64,000 nucleotides of DNA from Candidatus Mycobacterium wuenschmannii. Lineage in GTDB: Bacteria > Actinomycetota > Actinomycetes > Mycobacteriales > Mycobacteriaceae. This document shows, in pieces, positions 55,293 to 64,000 of this stretch; positions within the stretch are counted from its first letter, which is position 1; the number at the start of each line of letters is the position of its first letter. The translations under genes were made by a program, and so were the position numbers. The notes beneath the pieces are model-generated. The model ran no database searches, was not told the origin of the DNA, and saw nothing but the letters and a program-made list of their open reading frames with translations. Location of the stretch: contig NZ_CP126981.1 in NCBI RefSeq assembly GCF_030252325.1, positions 1,736,001 to 1,800,000 of the forward strand, in the 5' to 3' direction.

Positions 55293-57335
55293 TCAGTCCT
55301 CGGGGATGTCGCGCTCGATCGCGTCGAGCCAGGCGCGCGCGGACATATCCGACGGTGCACGCCAGTCACCGCGCGGCGACAGCGCCCCGCCGTGCGACAC
55401 CTTGGGCCCGTTGGGTAGCGCGGACCGCTTGAACTGACTGAACGAGTAGAACCGCTGCACGAAGACCTGCAGCCAGTGCCGAATCTCCTTGAGCGTGTAC
55501 GACGGCCGCTTGTTCTCCGGGAATCCGGGCGGCCACTCGCCGGCGTCGGCGTCGTTCCATGCATGCCACGCCAGAAAAGCGACCTTCGCCGGCCGGAATC
55601 CGTAGCGCAGCACCTGATACAGCGAAAAGTCCTGCAGCGCATACGGTCCGACTTTGGCTTCGCTGCTTTGCAACCCTTCGTCCTCGCCGGCGGGCACGAG
55701 TTCGGGGGTGATCTCGGTATCGAGCACGGACCGCAGCACCGCGTCCACCTCCGACGGGAACTGCTCCGAGGAGATGACCCAGCGGATCAAATGCTGGATC
55801 AGGGTCTTGGGCACCCCGCCGTTGACGTTGTAGTGCGACATCTGGTCGCCCACACCGTAAGTCGACCAGCCCAATCCAAGTTCGGACAGGTCGCCGGTGC
55901 CCAGCACGATGCCGCCGTGCTGGTTGGCCAGCCGGAACAGGTAGTCGGTGCGCAATCCCGCCTGGACGTTCTCGAAGGTGACGTCGTAGACCTTGTCGCC
56001 GCGGGAAAACGGATGATCCATCTCCTTGAGCATCAGAGACGCGGTGTCGCGGATGTCGATCTCGGCGAAGGTGACACCGAGCGCGCGACAGAGTTCGACC
56101 GCGTTGCGTTTGGTGTGCTCGCCGGTGGCGAAGCCGGGCAGCGTGAACGCCAGAATGTCGCTGCGCGGCCGCTCCTCACGGTCCATCGCGCGCGCGGCGA
56201 CGATCAGCGCATGCGTCGAGTCGAGTCCGCCGGAGACCCCGATGACGACCTTCGGAAAGTCCAACGCGCGCAACCGTTGTTCCAGCCCGGCGACCTGAAT
56301 GCTGTAGGCCTCGTAGCAGTCCTGCTGCAGGCGGTTCGGATCGGCGGGTACGAACGGAAACCGCTCTACCGCGCGCCGTAACCCGATGTCGCCGGACGGC
56401 GCACCCAGCCGAAAGTCGATGCGGCGGAACGTATCTGCCGAAGCCCGGTGGTGGCGCCGGTTGTCGTCGAAGGTGCCCATCCGGGTCCGCTCGGCGCGCA
56501 GTAGGTCCAGGTCGACGTCGGCGACGCTGAGGCGCTCACCTTTGGGAAAGCGCTCCGACTCGGCGAGCAGGCGGCCGTTCTCCCAGACCATCGTCTGGCC
56601 GTCCCATGCCAGGTCGGTGGTCGACTCGCCTTCTCCGGCAGCGGCATACACGTAGGCGGCCAGGCAGCGTTGCGACGCCGACCGTGCGAGCAGCGAGCGG
56701 TCCTCGGCGCGGCCGATCGTGATCGGACTGCCGGACAGGTTGGCCAACACCGTCGCGCCCGCGAGAGCCGCCTCGGCGCTGGGCGGGATTGGGACGAACA
56801 TGTCCTCGCAGATCTCGACGTGCAACACGAAGCCGGGAACGTCGGATGCGGTGAACAGCAGGTCTGGGCCGAACGGCGCATCCGCCCCGGCGATCCGGAT
56901 GGTGCCGCGCTCCTCGTCGCCCGGGGCGATCTGACGGCTCTCGTAGAACTCACGGTAGGTGGGCAGATACGACTTGGGCGCGACCCCCAGGATCGCGCCG
57001 CGATGGATCACCACGGCGGAGTTGTAGATCCGGTGCCGGTGGCGCAGTGGCGCGCCCACGACCAGCACCGGCAGCAGATCGGCGGAGGCGGTGACGATCT
57101 CGAGCACGGCGTCCTTGACCGAGTCCAGCAGCACGTCTTGCAGCAGGATGTCCTCGATGGAGTAACCGGACAGCGTCAGTTCTGGGAACACCGCCAGCGC
57201 CACACCGTCGTCGTGGCACTCCCTGGCCAGCCGCAACACCGAGGCGGCGTTGGCCGCTGGGTCGCCGATCGCGGCGTGATGCGTGCACGCGGCGACCCGG
57301 GCGAACCCCTGGTCATAGGCGTTGTGGAAGTCCAT
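55293..57335 (-). CDS. nadE: Glutamine-dependent NAD+ synthetase NadE
   Basis: This enzyme amidates deamido-NAD to NAD with ATP and glutamine, the step after NadD. It is the 680-residue two-domain form. The N-terminal nitrilase-type glutaminase has catalytic Glu52 (FPELTLSGYS), Lys121 (PKSYLP) and Cys176 (EICEDMF), the same numbers as described for the M. tuberculosis enzyme. The C-terminal synthetase has the ATP-pyrophosphatase loop GVSGGLDSTHAL near residue 367. The start ATG at 57335 is well placed. It corresponds to Rv2438c and lies between the HNH gene and the PPE pair. Confidence 0.97.
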   Translation of the reverse strand: MDFHNAYDQGFARVAACTHHAAIGDPAANAASVLRLARECHDDGVALAVFPELTLSGYSIEDILLQDVLLDSVKDAVLEIVTASADLLPVLVVGAPLRHRHRIYNSAVVIHRGAILGVAPKSYLPTYREFYESRQIAPGDEERGTIRIAGADAPFGPDLLFTASDVPGFVLHVEICEDMFVPIPPSAEAALAGATVLANLSGSPITIGRAEDRSLLARSASQRCLAAYVYAAAGEGESTTDLAWDGQTMVWENGRLLAESERFPKGERLSVADVDLDLLRAERTRMGTFDDNRRHHRASADTFRRIDFRLGAPSGDIGLRRAVERFPFVPADPNRLQQDCYEAYSIQVAGLEQRLRALDFPKVVIGVSGGLDSTHALIVAARAMDREERPRSDILAFTLPGFATGEHTKRNAVELCRALGVTFAEIDIRDTASLMLKEMDHPFSRGDKVYDVTFENVQAGLRTDYLFRLANQHGGIVLGTGDLSELGLGWSTYGVGDQMSHYNVNGGVPKTLIQHLIRWVISSEQFPSEVDAVLRSVLDTEITPELVPAGEDEGLQSSEAKVGPYALQDFSLYQVLRYGFRPAKVAFLAWHAWNDADAGEWPPGFPENKRPSYTLKEIRHWLQVFVQRFYSFSQFKRSALPNGPKVSHGGALSPRGDWRAPSDMSARAWLDAIERDIPED

Positions 57336-57383
57336 GTCCCCTTCATTGTCGCCATACGTGCCGTATTTGGCGACTATCGGGTG

Positions 57384-58568
57384 TTATCCGCCCGGCGCCG
57401 GCCGCGGCATGTGGTAGCGGCGGTCGCGCATCCGGAAGACGGTGTTGTCGCCTCGACGTGCGCCGGCGTTGTTCAGTTGAGCCACCGCCGGCACCCCCGA
57501 ATGGCCCGCGGGCGCGGGCTGATCGACCCATGGTGGCAACACCCGAAAGCCGGACTCGCCGGCCGCCGCGGCCTCGACCGTTGCGGATCCCGGCGCGGCC
57601 TGCGTCCAACTCGCGGGAGTCGACAGACCGGCGATCGACTCGGCGCGACCCATCTGAGCCAGCACGGGCTGGCCGCCTAGCGACGAAACCGAGGTTTGCG
57701 CCGCGACGCCTCCCAGGGGGGCAGCCATCTCCGGCAGGGTCTGCTCTTCGATGTACAGCTGCGCCAACCCGGTGAAGAAATTTCCCGCTTGGAATGTCGC
57801 GAACGGAATCTGGTAGGCGGGGACCAGCGGTCCGGTCAGCGTGTTGAATGTTTCGAACGCGGAAATGATCGGGGACACCGCCGGGTCCGTCGCGGCCGCA
57901 TTGGCGCTACCACCCGACGCGAGGCTCTGCAGCTGTTGCGGCAGCGCCGACATCAACTGCGACAGCGCGCTCGACGACTGTTCGACGGCCGTCCCGGAGC
58001 CCTGGGATGTCGCGGCGGCCTGAGCGGACGGCCCTGCCGGATTCGTGGTCGGGGGCGGCTGATCGAACGGGGTCAGCGCCGTTGCCGACGACGCCGACGC
58101 GGCGTAGCTGTACATCGCCGCGGCGTCTTGCGCCCACATCTCGGCGTAGGCGGTTTCGGTGGCGGCGATCGCGGGCGTGTTCTGGCCGAAGAAGTTGGTC
58201 GCCACCAGCATGGCCAGCAACGCCCGGTTCGCAGCGACCACCACCGGCGGCACGGTCGCCAGGAACGCCGCTTCGTAGGCGGCCGCCGCCGCACGGGCCT
58301 GGTTCGCCGCCTGCACGGCTTGCTGCGACGTCTCGGTAACCCACGCGATATAGGGCGCGCTCGCGGCGGTCATGGCGGTCGACGAGGGTCCGGACCAGCT
58401 CTGACCTTGCAGCTCAGAGACGACCGCCGTATAGCGGGCCGCGAACGTCTCGAGTTGCGCGGCCAGGCCGTCCCACGCCGCGGCAGCGGCCATCAACGGA
58501 CCCGACCCGGGGCCCGCATACATCCTGGCCGAGTTGATCTCGGGCGGCCGCGCCCCGAAATCAAACAT
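57384..58568 (-). CDS. PPE family protein, SVP-like subgroup
   Basis: A 394-residue PPE protein. The conserved PPE domain occupies about residues 1-175, with [20 protein letters not shown] at the start, the WxG turn in QSWSG and the helical YxxxE-like YAEMW. The C-terminal part carries GLSTPASW where the SVP subgroup has GLSVPxxW, so the motif is slightly altered. It closes on MPRPAPGG. The ATG at 58568 has GGAGGG a few bases upstream. No PE gene is adjacent. Known PPE-SVP proteins are secreted through ESX-5 or ESX-3 with PE partners. Substrate or function unknown. Confidence 0.92.
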   Translation of the reverse strand: MFDFGARPPEINSARMYAGPGSGPLMAAAAAWDGLAAQLETFAARYTAVVSELQGQSWSGPSSTAMTAASAPYIAWVTETSQQAVQAANQARAAAAAYEAAFLATVPPVVVAANRALLAMLVATNFFGQNTPAIAATETAYAEMWAQDAAAMYSYAASASSATALTPFDQPPPTTNPAGPSAQAAATSQGSGTAVEQSSSALSQLMSALPQQLQSLASGGSANAAATDPAVSPIISAFETFNTLTGPLVPAYQIPFATFQAGNFFTGLAQLYIEEQTLPEMAAPLGGVAAQTSVSSLGGQPVLAQMGRAESIAGLSTPASWTQAAPGSATVEAAAAGESGFRVLPPWVDQPAPAGHSGVPAVAQLNNAGARRGDNTVFRMRDRRYHMPRPAPGG

Positions 58569-58610
58569 CAACCCTCCCTCTGTGGGTGCACACAGTCGAG
58601 CGGAAGACGA

Positions 58611-59819
58611 TCAACCGCCGAGGAAGGGGCGGGGCATCTTGAACCGAGCAGCCTGCACGCGAAGGATGTTGCTGACGGTTGGCCGCGACCACACGCCCGG
58701 CTGCTGAGTCATTCCGACCATCGGCGCGCCCGATGTACCCGCCATTGCCGTGTCCGACGATGCCGGAACCGCCCCGAGGTCCGCCTCCGACAGCCACTGC
58801 GGGTCTGCGACCGCGCTGGCGACCGGGGTGGCCGACGCCCAGCTCTGTGGTACCGACAGACCACCGATCGGCTCCGCCTGTCCGATGCCGGCGAGCACCG
58901 GACTGGCGGCGGCGCCCGGGGCCCACCCCTGGGTTGCCGCGCCGACAGCGCCCTCGGCGCCCAAGCCCTCTTCGGCGATCTTGGGCAGATCCTCGGACTG
59001 GATTGCGGTCCGCTGCAGCGCGGTGAAAAAGCTTCCGGCGCTGGTGACCGTACGACTCAGCGCAGCACTGAGATTCGTCGGCCCCGACAAGGTGTTGAAA
59101 CTGCTGAACGCGGTCAACACCGGATCGGCGACCGGGTCGGCGGGGGCGGCGGCGGGTGCGGCGGTCGCGAGGTTCTGCAGCTGCTGAGGCACGGCGGCCA
59201 TCAGCTGTGACAGCCCGGACTGTGCATTCGTCGCACCCGATCCCCCGGCGGCCTGCGCGACCGCCGCGTTCTGCGCCAGTTGGCCTGTCGCCGTTGTGGT
59301 TTCAGGTGGCGTGGTGAACGGAGTCAGCGCGGTAGCGGCCGACGAGGCCGACGCGTAGCTGTACATCGCCTGCGCGTCCTGGGCCCACATATCGGCGTAG
59401 GCCGCCTCCGCGGCCGCGATCTGCGCGGTGTACTGACCGAAGATGTTGGCCATCACCAGCGCGGCATATTGCGCGCGGTTGGCCATCACCAGGGCCGGCG
59501 GCACCGTTGCCGCGAAGGCCGCTTCGTAGGCCGCGGCTGCGGCGCGCGCCTGGCTGGCCGTCTCCTCGGCTTTCGCCGCGGCGGTCGCCATCCATGCGAC
59601 GTAGGGCCCAGCGGCATCGCCCATCGCCGTTGAGGCATTGCCCGACCACGATTCGCCCTGCAGGCCTGAGATCACCGCGGTGTAGCCGCGCGCGATCGAT
59701 TCCAGTTGGCCGGCCATCGCCTGCCAGGCTGACGCTGCGGCCATGACCGGGCCCGAACCGGGACCCGCATACAATCGACCCGAGTTGACCTCGGGCGGCA
59801 GTGCACCGAAATCAAACAC
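58611..59819 (-). CDS. PPE family protein, SVP subgroup
   Basis: A 402-residue PPE protein closely related to its downstream neighbour. The PPE domain spans residues 1-175 ([30 protein letters not shown]), an Ala-rich linker follows, the SVP motif GLSVPQSW is intact near residue 320, and the C-terminus is MPRPFLGG. The start is a GTG at 59819 with AGTAGG upstream. The two genes are 42 bases apart and in one direction, likely a tandem duplication. As above, there is no cognate PE gene next to them, so the heterodimer partner must be encoded elsewhere. Confidence 0.93.
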   Translation of the reverse strand: MFDFGALPPEVNSGRLYAGPGSGPVMAAASAWQAMAGQLESIARGYTAVISGLQGESWSGNASTAMGDAAGPYVAWMATAAAKAEETASQARAAAAAYEAAFAATVPPALVMANRAQYAALVMANIFGQYTAQIAAAEAAYADMWAQDAQAMYSYASASSAATALTPFTTPPETTTATGQLAQNAAVAQAAGGSGATNAQSGLSQLMAAVPQQLQNLATAAPAAAPADPVADPVLTAFSSFNTLSGPTNLSAALSRTVTSAGSFFTALQRTAIQSEDLPKIAEEGLGAEGAVGAATQGWAPGAAASPVLAGIGQAEPIGGLSVPQSWASATPVASAVADPQWLSEADLGAVPASSDTAMAGTSGAPMVGMTQQPGVWSRPTVSNILRVQAARFKMPRPFLGG

Positions 59820-60121
59820 TGGCGTTACCTACTTTCTATTGGCCACGGCGATCGAGTGCCGTCGGAGCGCGTCTGCGGCTGGGTCACCACCGCTATCCCG
59901 CGCTGCACCGCAACTCGACCGCAGCGCGCCTACGGCGTCATCTTCCCCGCCCGGCGCCGAAACAGCCGGTGAACACCACATTTCCAACAGTAACCGCGTA
60001 AATACGCCAGTCACTAACCACATATCGAATGCATGCAAATGATGTGAATCACGGTGATTGGCGATTCTAGCCAGCAGAGCGCGGACCTGGCCCGTTCGGG
60101 CCGATCCGTACCCTCGAAAGA
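59820..60121. other. Divergent intergenic region, PPE pair / sirtuin
   Basis: This 302-base gap carries the promoters for the PPE pair (left) and the sirtuin (right). I see a perfect inverted repeat AATCAC-G-GTGATT at 60047-60059, in an AT-rich stretch (59990-60070) that is the likely promoter zone for one or both genes. I see no coding frame or RNA gene here. Confidence 0.4.
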
Positions 60122-60970
60122 GTGACGGCTGCGCGTGCGGAAGCTCCCGAGTTGGTCGCTGCGCTCACCGGCCGCCGCATCGCCGTGCTCACCGGCGCGG
60201 GAATGTCGACCGACTCCGGCATCCCTGACTACCGCGGCCCGGATTCGCCACCGAGCAACCCGATGACGATCCGACAGTTCACCTCGGATCCGGAATTCCG
60301 GCAGCGGTACTGGGCGCGTAATCACGTCGGGTGGCGGCACATGGACGACACCCGGCCCAACGCGGGGCATCGAGCGATCGCCGCGCTCGAGCTCGCCGGC
60401 GTCGTCACCGGGGTCATCACCCAGAACGTCGACCTGCTGCACACCAAAGCCGGCAGCCGCAACGTCATCAACCTGCACGGCACCTATGCCCAGGTGGTCT
60501 GTCTGGACTGCGGCCACACCATGACGCGCGCGGCGCTGGGCGACGAGCTGGACGCGCTCAATCCCGGGTTCACCGAACGGGTCCAAGCGCTCGGCGGGCT
60601 GGCGGTGGCCCCGGACGCCGACGCTGTCATCGACGACACCGCCTCGTTCCGTTACCTCGATTGCCCGTCATGCGGCGGCATGCTCAAACCCGATATCGTC
60701 TACTTCGGCGAAAGTGTCCCCAAAGACATTGTCCAACAAGCATTTTCACTGGTCGACGACGCGGACGCGCTGCTGGTCGCCGGATCGTCGCTGACGGTGT
60801 TCTCCGGCTACCGCTTCGTGCGGCATGCCGCGGCACACGGCATGCCAGTGGCGATCATCAACCGCGGGGCCACCCGCGGCGACGAGCACGCCACCGTCAA
60901 ACTCGACGGTGGCTGCTCGGAGATCCTGACGCTCTTGACCGACGAGCTGTCCCCCGCGGCCGTCGGCTAG
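60122..60970 (+). CDS. Sir2-family NAD-dependent protein deacylase
   Basis: This 282-residue sirtuin removes acyl groups from lysines using NAD. The NAD motifs are GAGMSTDSGIPDYRG (residues 25-39) and TQNVDLLH (100-107). The catalytic His119 is in INLHG, and the structural zinc site is C127/C130 and C181/C184. It is not the CobB/Rv1151c short form; the loop and length suggest a SIRT4-like (class II) enzyme, which in mycobacteria is often present in addition. The GTG at 60122 is the start. The stop codon overlaps that of the convergent P450 in CTAG. Confidence 0.92.
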   Translation: MTAARAEAPELVAALTGRRIAVLTGAGMSTDSGIPDYRGPDSPPSNPMTIRQFTSDPEFRQRYWARNHVGWRHMDDTRPNAGHRAIAALELAGVVTGVITQNVDLLHTKAGSRNVINLHGTYAQVVCLDCGHTMTRAALGDELDALNPGFTERVQALGGLAVAPDADAVIDDTASFRYLDCPSCGGMLKPDIVYFGESVPKDIVQQAFSLVDDADALLVAGSSLTVFSGYRFVRHAAAHGMPVAIINRGATRGDEHATVKLDGGCSEILTLLTDELSPAAVG

Positions 60971-62226
60971 AACGTGCAGGGCATGCTGCGAATGCCGTGA
61001 ATGAAGTTGCCCGCCAAGTACACCGGGTCCCCGGCCTGGATATCCGGCAACTGATGTAGCAGCTCTTTGAAGATCGCCCGCAATTGCGCCCGGGCCAGGT
61101 TCGCACCCAGGCAGAAGTGCACGCCGCCACCGCCGAAGCCGACGTGCGGGTTGGGGTTGCGACCCAGGTCGAGACGCTCGGGGTGCTCGAACGTCTCGGT
61201 GTCGAAGTTGCCCGAGGAGTAGAACATCACGACCTTCTCGCCGGCCCGAATGCTCTGGCCGCCGAGTTCGACATCCTTTGCGGCCGTGCGGCGGAACGTC
61301 ATCACCGGCGTCGCGAAGCGGACGAATTCCTCGACCGCCCCACCGATGCGGTCGTCGAAATCCTCGAGCAGCCAGGCCCGCTGGTCGGGGAAGTCGGTGA
61401 GGGCCTTCAGCCCGTGACTGGTGGTCTGACGGGTGGTGTCGTTGCCGGCGACGGTGAGCAGCACGAAGAAGGCCGCGACGTCGGCGTCCGACAGCCGGTC
61501 CCCGTCGACCTCGGCGTTGACCATCGCGCTGAAGAAGTCGTCGCCGGGGTTCTCCCGTCGCTCCGCGGCGAGGCCGAGCGCCACCTGGTGGATGTACATC
61601 TGCGCCTCGAACAGCACCTCCATCGGCGGACGGCCGTTCAGGTACACCGGGTCGGCCCACGAGACCATGGCATCGGCGGCGTGCGCGACCTTGTGCCGCT
61701 CCGACTCGGGGATGCCGACCATGTCCGACAGCGTGCGGATGGGCAGTTCCTTGGCGCAGAGGTCGACGAAGTCGGCGCCGCTGCCCGCGGCTTTGAGTTC
61801 CTCGACGATGGTCTTGGCGTTTGCCTGGATCGAGTCTTCGATCCGTCGAATCTGGCGCGGCGTGAAGGCGGCGCTGATCAGTTTGCGCAGGTGGGTGTGC
61901 CGCGGCGCGTCCATGGCCAGGAACGACTGTGACGCCTCCAACAGCTCCTCGGGAACGTTCTCGAACAGCACGCCCTTACCCGACAGGAACGTGTCGCTGT
62001 CGCGGCTGATCGCGACGATGTCGTCGCGGCGGGTGACCGCCCAGTAGCCGGTGTCGTTGGGGTCCGCCATCAGCGAGTCCTCGACCGGCGGATGCCAGCT
62101 CACCGGCCGCGCGGCCCGCAGCTCCGCGAACGAGGTGTCGCGCTCCGCGGCGCTGGTCGACCAGAACGCGCGGGACGACAGGTCGAGGGCGTCGTAGGGA
62201 CGCGGGGTGGCAGCCGTCGCTGTCAT
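60967..62226 (-). CDS. Cytochrome P450
   Basis: A 419-residue soluble P450. The I-helix oxygen motif is AGNDTTRQT (near residues 245-253), ExxR is in EEFVRF, and the haem-binding loop is FGGGGVHFCLGANLARAQ with Cys near 371. The substrate-recognition region EASQSFLAMDAPRHTHLRKLIS is typical of mycobacterial P450s that hydroxylate lipids or sterols, but I cannot name the subfamily. The ATG at 62226 has GGAGG seven bases upstream. It is divergent from a TetR regulator, and the 99-base gap contains a large dyad, so regulation by that protein is very likely. Ferredoxin and reductase are not encoded nearby. Confidence 0.94.
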   Translation of the reverse strand: MTATAATPRPYDALDLSSRAFWSTSAAERDTSFAELRAARPVSWHPPVEDSLMADPNDTGYWAVTRRDDIVAISRDSDTFLSGKGVLFENVPEELLEASQSFLAMDAPRHTHLRKLISAAFTPRQIRRIEDSIQANAKTIVEELKAAGSGADFVDLCAKELPIRTLSDMVGIPESERHKVAHAADAMVSWADPVYLNGRPPMEVLFEAQMYIHQVALGLAAERRENPGDDFFSAMVNAEVDGDRLSDADVAAFFVLLTVAGNDTTRQTTSHGLKALTDFPDQRAWLLEDFDDRIGGAVEEFVRFATPVMTFRRTAAKDVELGGQSIRAGEKVVMFYSSGNFDTETFEHPERLDLGRNPNPHVGFGGGGVHFCLGANLARAQLRAIFKELLHQLPDIQAGDPVYLAGNFIHGIRSMPCTF

Positions 62227-62276
62227 GGGAAATCCTCCATCGGATATGACGCGGGTCACAGTTTCGGAACACCGAC

Positions 62277-62313
62277 GACACTAGGACTAGACATAGTGTC
62301 TAGTCAAGGTGTC
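62277..62313. promoter_or_regulatory. TetR-type operator dyad between P450 and regulator genes
   Basis: ACTAGACA-TAG-TGTCTAGT at 62286-62304 is a perfect dyad with a three-base centre. One more matched pair flanks it (G62285/C62305), and a second set of arms, GACAC at 62277-62281 and GTGTC at 62309-62313, is placed symmetrically about the same centre (62295). The whole is 37 bases long, 13-49 bases upstream of the TetR start and 51-87 upstream of the P450 start. This is the position expected for an operator that controls both promoters. Confidence 0.8.
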
Positions 62314-62325
62314 ATACTTGCTGCC

Positions 62326-62964
62326 ATGCCGTCCGTGACCCGTAGGCCGCAAGCCAAGCGGCAGGAGCGCCGTGAGCAGATCGAGCGCCGACTGCTCGAC
62401 GCCACCGAGCGATTGATGAGCGACGGCGCCAGCTTCACCGAGTTGAGCGTGGACCGGTTGTCGACCGAGGCCGGGATGTCGCGGGCCAACTTCTACATCT
62501 ACTTCGAGGACAAGGGCGATCTACTGCGCCGGCTGGCCCAGCAGGTGTTCGGCGAGCTCGCCGACAGCGCCGAACTCTGGTGGGGCGTGGCGTGGCGGCA
62601 CGACCCCGCCGACGTGCGCGCCGCTATGGCCGGCATCGTCGCCAGCTACCGACGCCACCAGTCCGTGCTGGTCGCGCTCAACGAGATGACCGGCTATGAC
62701 CCGCAGGTGGCGGCGACCTACCGCGAACTGCTCACCGGTATCTCCGCGCGGCTCACGCGGGTCGTCGAGGACGGCCAGGCCGACGGGTCGATCCGCCCCG
62801 AGCTACCCGCGGCCACCACGGCCAGCGCGCTGTGCTGGATGGTCGAGCGGGCCTGCCAGCAGAACCTGCCCAGCCGGCCACCGGCCTACGACGCCGAGCT
62901 CACCACGTCGCTCACTGAAATTGCTTGGGCCGCGCTGTATTTGAAGCCGATCCCGAAGGACTAA
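62326..62964 (+). CDS. TetR family transcriptional regulator
   Basis: A 212-residue regulator. The N-terminal helix-turn-helix is in [31 protein letters not shown] (residues 40-70), of the usual TetR pattern with the Y-x-Y-F signature. The C-terminal ligand-binding domain (80-212) is all-helical, with the segment [15 protein letters not shown] near 165-180. The ATG at 62326 is the first good start after the operator dyad. It is divergent from the P450 and should repress that gene and itself. The ligand could be the P450 substrate, which is unknown. Its stop overlaps that of proB. Confidence 0.93.
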   Translation: MPSVTRRPQAKRQERREQIERRLLDATERLMSDGASFTELSVDRLSTEAGMSRANFYIYFEDKGDLLRRLAQQVFGELADSAELWWGVAWRHDPADVRAAMAGIVASYRRHQSVLVALNEMTGYDPQVAATYRELLTGISARLTRVVEDGQADGSIRPELPAATTASALCWMVERACQQNLPSRPPAYDAELTTSLTEIAWAALYLKPIPKD

Positions 62965-64000
62965 ACGGCGACCAGATCGTCGGCGTGCACTGCGGGCCGG
63001 CGCAACTCGGCGGGCAAGTCGGACGTCGACTTGCCGATCATGGTGGCGAGTTCTGCCGCGTCGTAGGCCACCACTCCGCGCGCCACCAACACCTCGCCGG
63101 GACCGTTCACGTCCACGACGTCGCCACCGTGAAAGCGACCCGACAGCGCGGTGATACCCGCGGGCAGCAGCGACCGTCGTTGTTCGACAACGGCATTCAC
63201 CGCGCCCTGATCCAGGGTCAGCACCCCGGCGGACTCGGCCGCATAGCGCACCCAGAAGCGGCGGGCCGACATTCGATTGGGACGCGGCGCGAACACGGTG
63301 CCCACCGAGGCGTCCACCAGCGCCTCCTCGGCATTGGCCGCGGCCGCCAGCAGCACCGGAACCCCAGCGTCGGCGGCCAGCAGCGCCGACGACAACTTGG
63401 ACGCCATGCCGCCGGTACCGAGGTGACTACCCTGCCCGGCGATCACGCCGTCCAGGTCGCCCGGCCCGGAAACCTCTGCGATGAAATGGCTTTCGTCGGA
63501 CTTGCGCGGGTCGGCATCGTAGAGGCCGTCGATGTCGCTGAGCAGGATCAGCGCGTCGGCACCGACCAGATGCGCGACCAGAGCCGAGAGGCGGTCGTTG
63601 TCGCCGAACCGGATCTCATTGGTGGCCACCGTATCGTTCTCGTTGACGATCGCCACCGCGTGCAGGGCGCGCAGCCGGTCAAGCGTGCGCTGAGCGTTGT
63701 TGTGCTGCACCCGCATCGAGACATCGTGCGCGGTCAGCAGGACCTGGCCGACGCTGCGCTGGTAGCGGCCGAACGCGGTGCTCCATGCGTTGACCAGCGC
63801 GACCTGACCGACGCTCGCCGCGGCCTGCTTGGTCGCCAGATCGGTGGGCCGCTTGCTCAATCCGAGCGGCTCGATGCCTGCGGCGATGGCGCCCGAGGAG
63901 ACGATGACGACGTCGGAGCCGGCCTTCATCCGCGCCTCGATGGCGTCGACGAGTCCGGCCAGTCGGGTGGCGTCGAACATGCCGGTGGGGGTGGTCAGGG
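62961..64000 (-). CDS. proB: Glutamate 5-kinase ProB (5' end beyond the window)
   Basis: This enzyme phosphorylates glutamate at the gamma-carboxyl, the first step of proline synthesis and the feedback-controlled one. About 346 residues are visible. The amino-acid-kinase domain shows [17 protein letters not shown], the acceptor motif [21 protein letters not shown] and [13 protein letters not shown]. The C-terminal PUA domain follows (about the last 80 residues: [16 protein letters not shown]). The frame is open to the right edge, where [10 protein letters not shown] is visible, so roughly 20 N-terminal residues with the start codon lie outside. The gene matches Rv2439c in order and direction. 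Confidence 0.96.
   Translation of the reverse strand, partial: LTTPTGMFDATRLAGLVDAIEARMKAGSDVVIVSSGAIAAGIEPLGLSKRPTDLATKQAAASVGQVALVNAWSTAFGRYQRSVGQVLLTAHDVSMRVQHNNAQRTLDRLRALHAVAIVNENDTVATNEIRFGDNDRLSALVAHLVGADALILLSDIDGLYDADPRKSDESHFIAEVSGPGDLDGVIAGQGSHLGTGGMASKLSSALLAADAGVPVLLAAAANAEEALVDASVGTVFAPRPNRMSARRFWVRYAAESAGVLTLDQGAVNAVVEQRRSLLPAGITALSGRFHGGDVVDVNGPGEVLVARGVVAYDAAELATMIGKSTSDLPAELRRPAVHADDLVAV

Overview
The window is high-GC actinobacterial DNA that I read as a Mycobacterium (Mycolicibacterium-like) chromosome. The evidence is two PPE proteins, three MmpL/MmpS-type genes, a PapA acyltransferase, a fatty-acyl-AMP ligase, a DUF222/HNH (13E12-type) gene, and a gene order (degV-octT-gpgP-rsfS-nadD, then VWA-moxR-proA, then mscS-cyclase-rbsK, nadE, proB) that follows M. 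tuberculosis Rv2417c to Rv2439c as I remember it.

Region 1 (1-3952): a poorly recognised gene, a pair of acyl-CoA dehydrogenase subunits and a small flavin/F420 split-barrel protein. Region 2 (3965-23585): a complete trehalose-polyphleate-like glycolipid locus. A giant bimodular PKS is transcribed leftward. Divergent from it run papA3, mmpL10, a secreted PE-PPE-fold acyltransferase, fadD23 and a Gap-like membrane protein. Both AT domains carry the malonyl-type HAFH motif, which argues for straight-chain (phleic-type) rather than methyl-branched (sulfolipid/PAT) acyl chains. The logic would be: FadD23 activates a starter fatty acid, the PKS elongates it, PapA3 esterifies trehalose, MmpL10 and Gap move the precursor across the membrane, and the PE-PPE enzyme completes acylation outside.

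Region 3 (23627-32311): a StrR/ParB-like regulator with perfect palindromes upstream, a DHDPR-like oxidoreductase, two lipoproteins, a cluster of three identical 18-bp repeats, an Asn/Gln/Gly-rich single-pass membrane protein gene split by an in-frame stop, and an mmpS-mmpL pair. Region 4 (32313-46243): conserved core genes: the translationally coupled nadD-rsfS-gpgP-octT-degV operon (NAD synthesis, ribosome silencing, methylglucose lipopolysaccharide precursors), a secreted PE-PPE protein, VWA/MoxR, proA, a cyclic-nucleotide-domain MscS channel coupled to a degenerate adenylate cyclase, and rbsK.

Region 5 (46355-53983): an accessory cluster of sugar epimerase, GT2, DUF2064 transferase, beta-propeller lipoprotein, methyltransferase, a membrane molybdenum oxidoreductase and polytopic membrane proteins. 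I recognise the families but no described pathway; it is the best candidate here for an undescribed system. Region 6 (54029-64000): a 13E12-type HNH gene, nadE, two tandem PPE genes, a sirtuin, a P450 divergent from a TetR regulator with a striking operator-like dyad, and proB running off the right edge.
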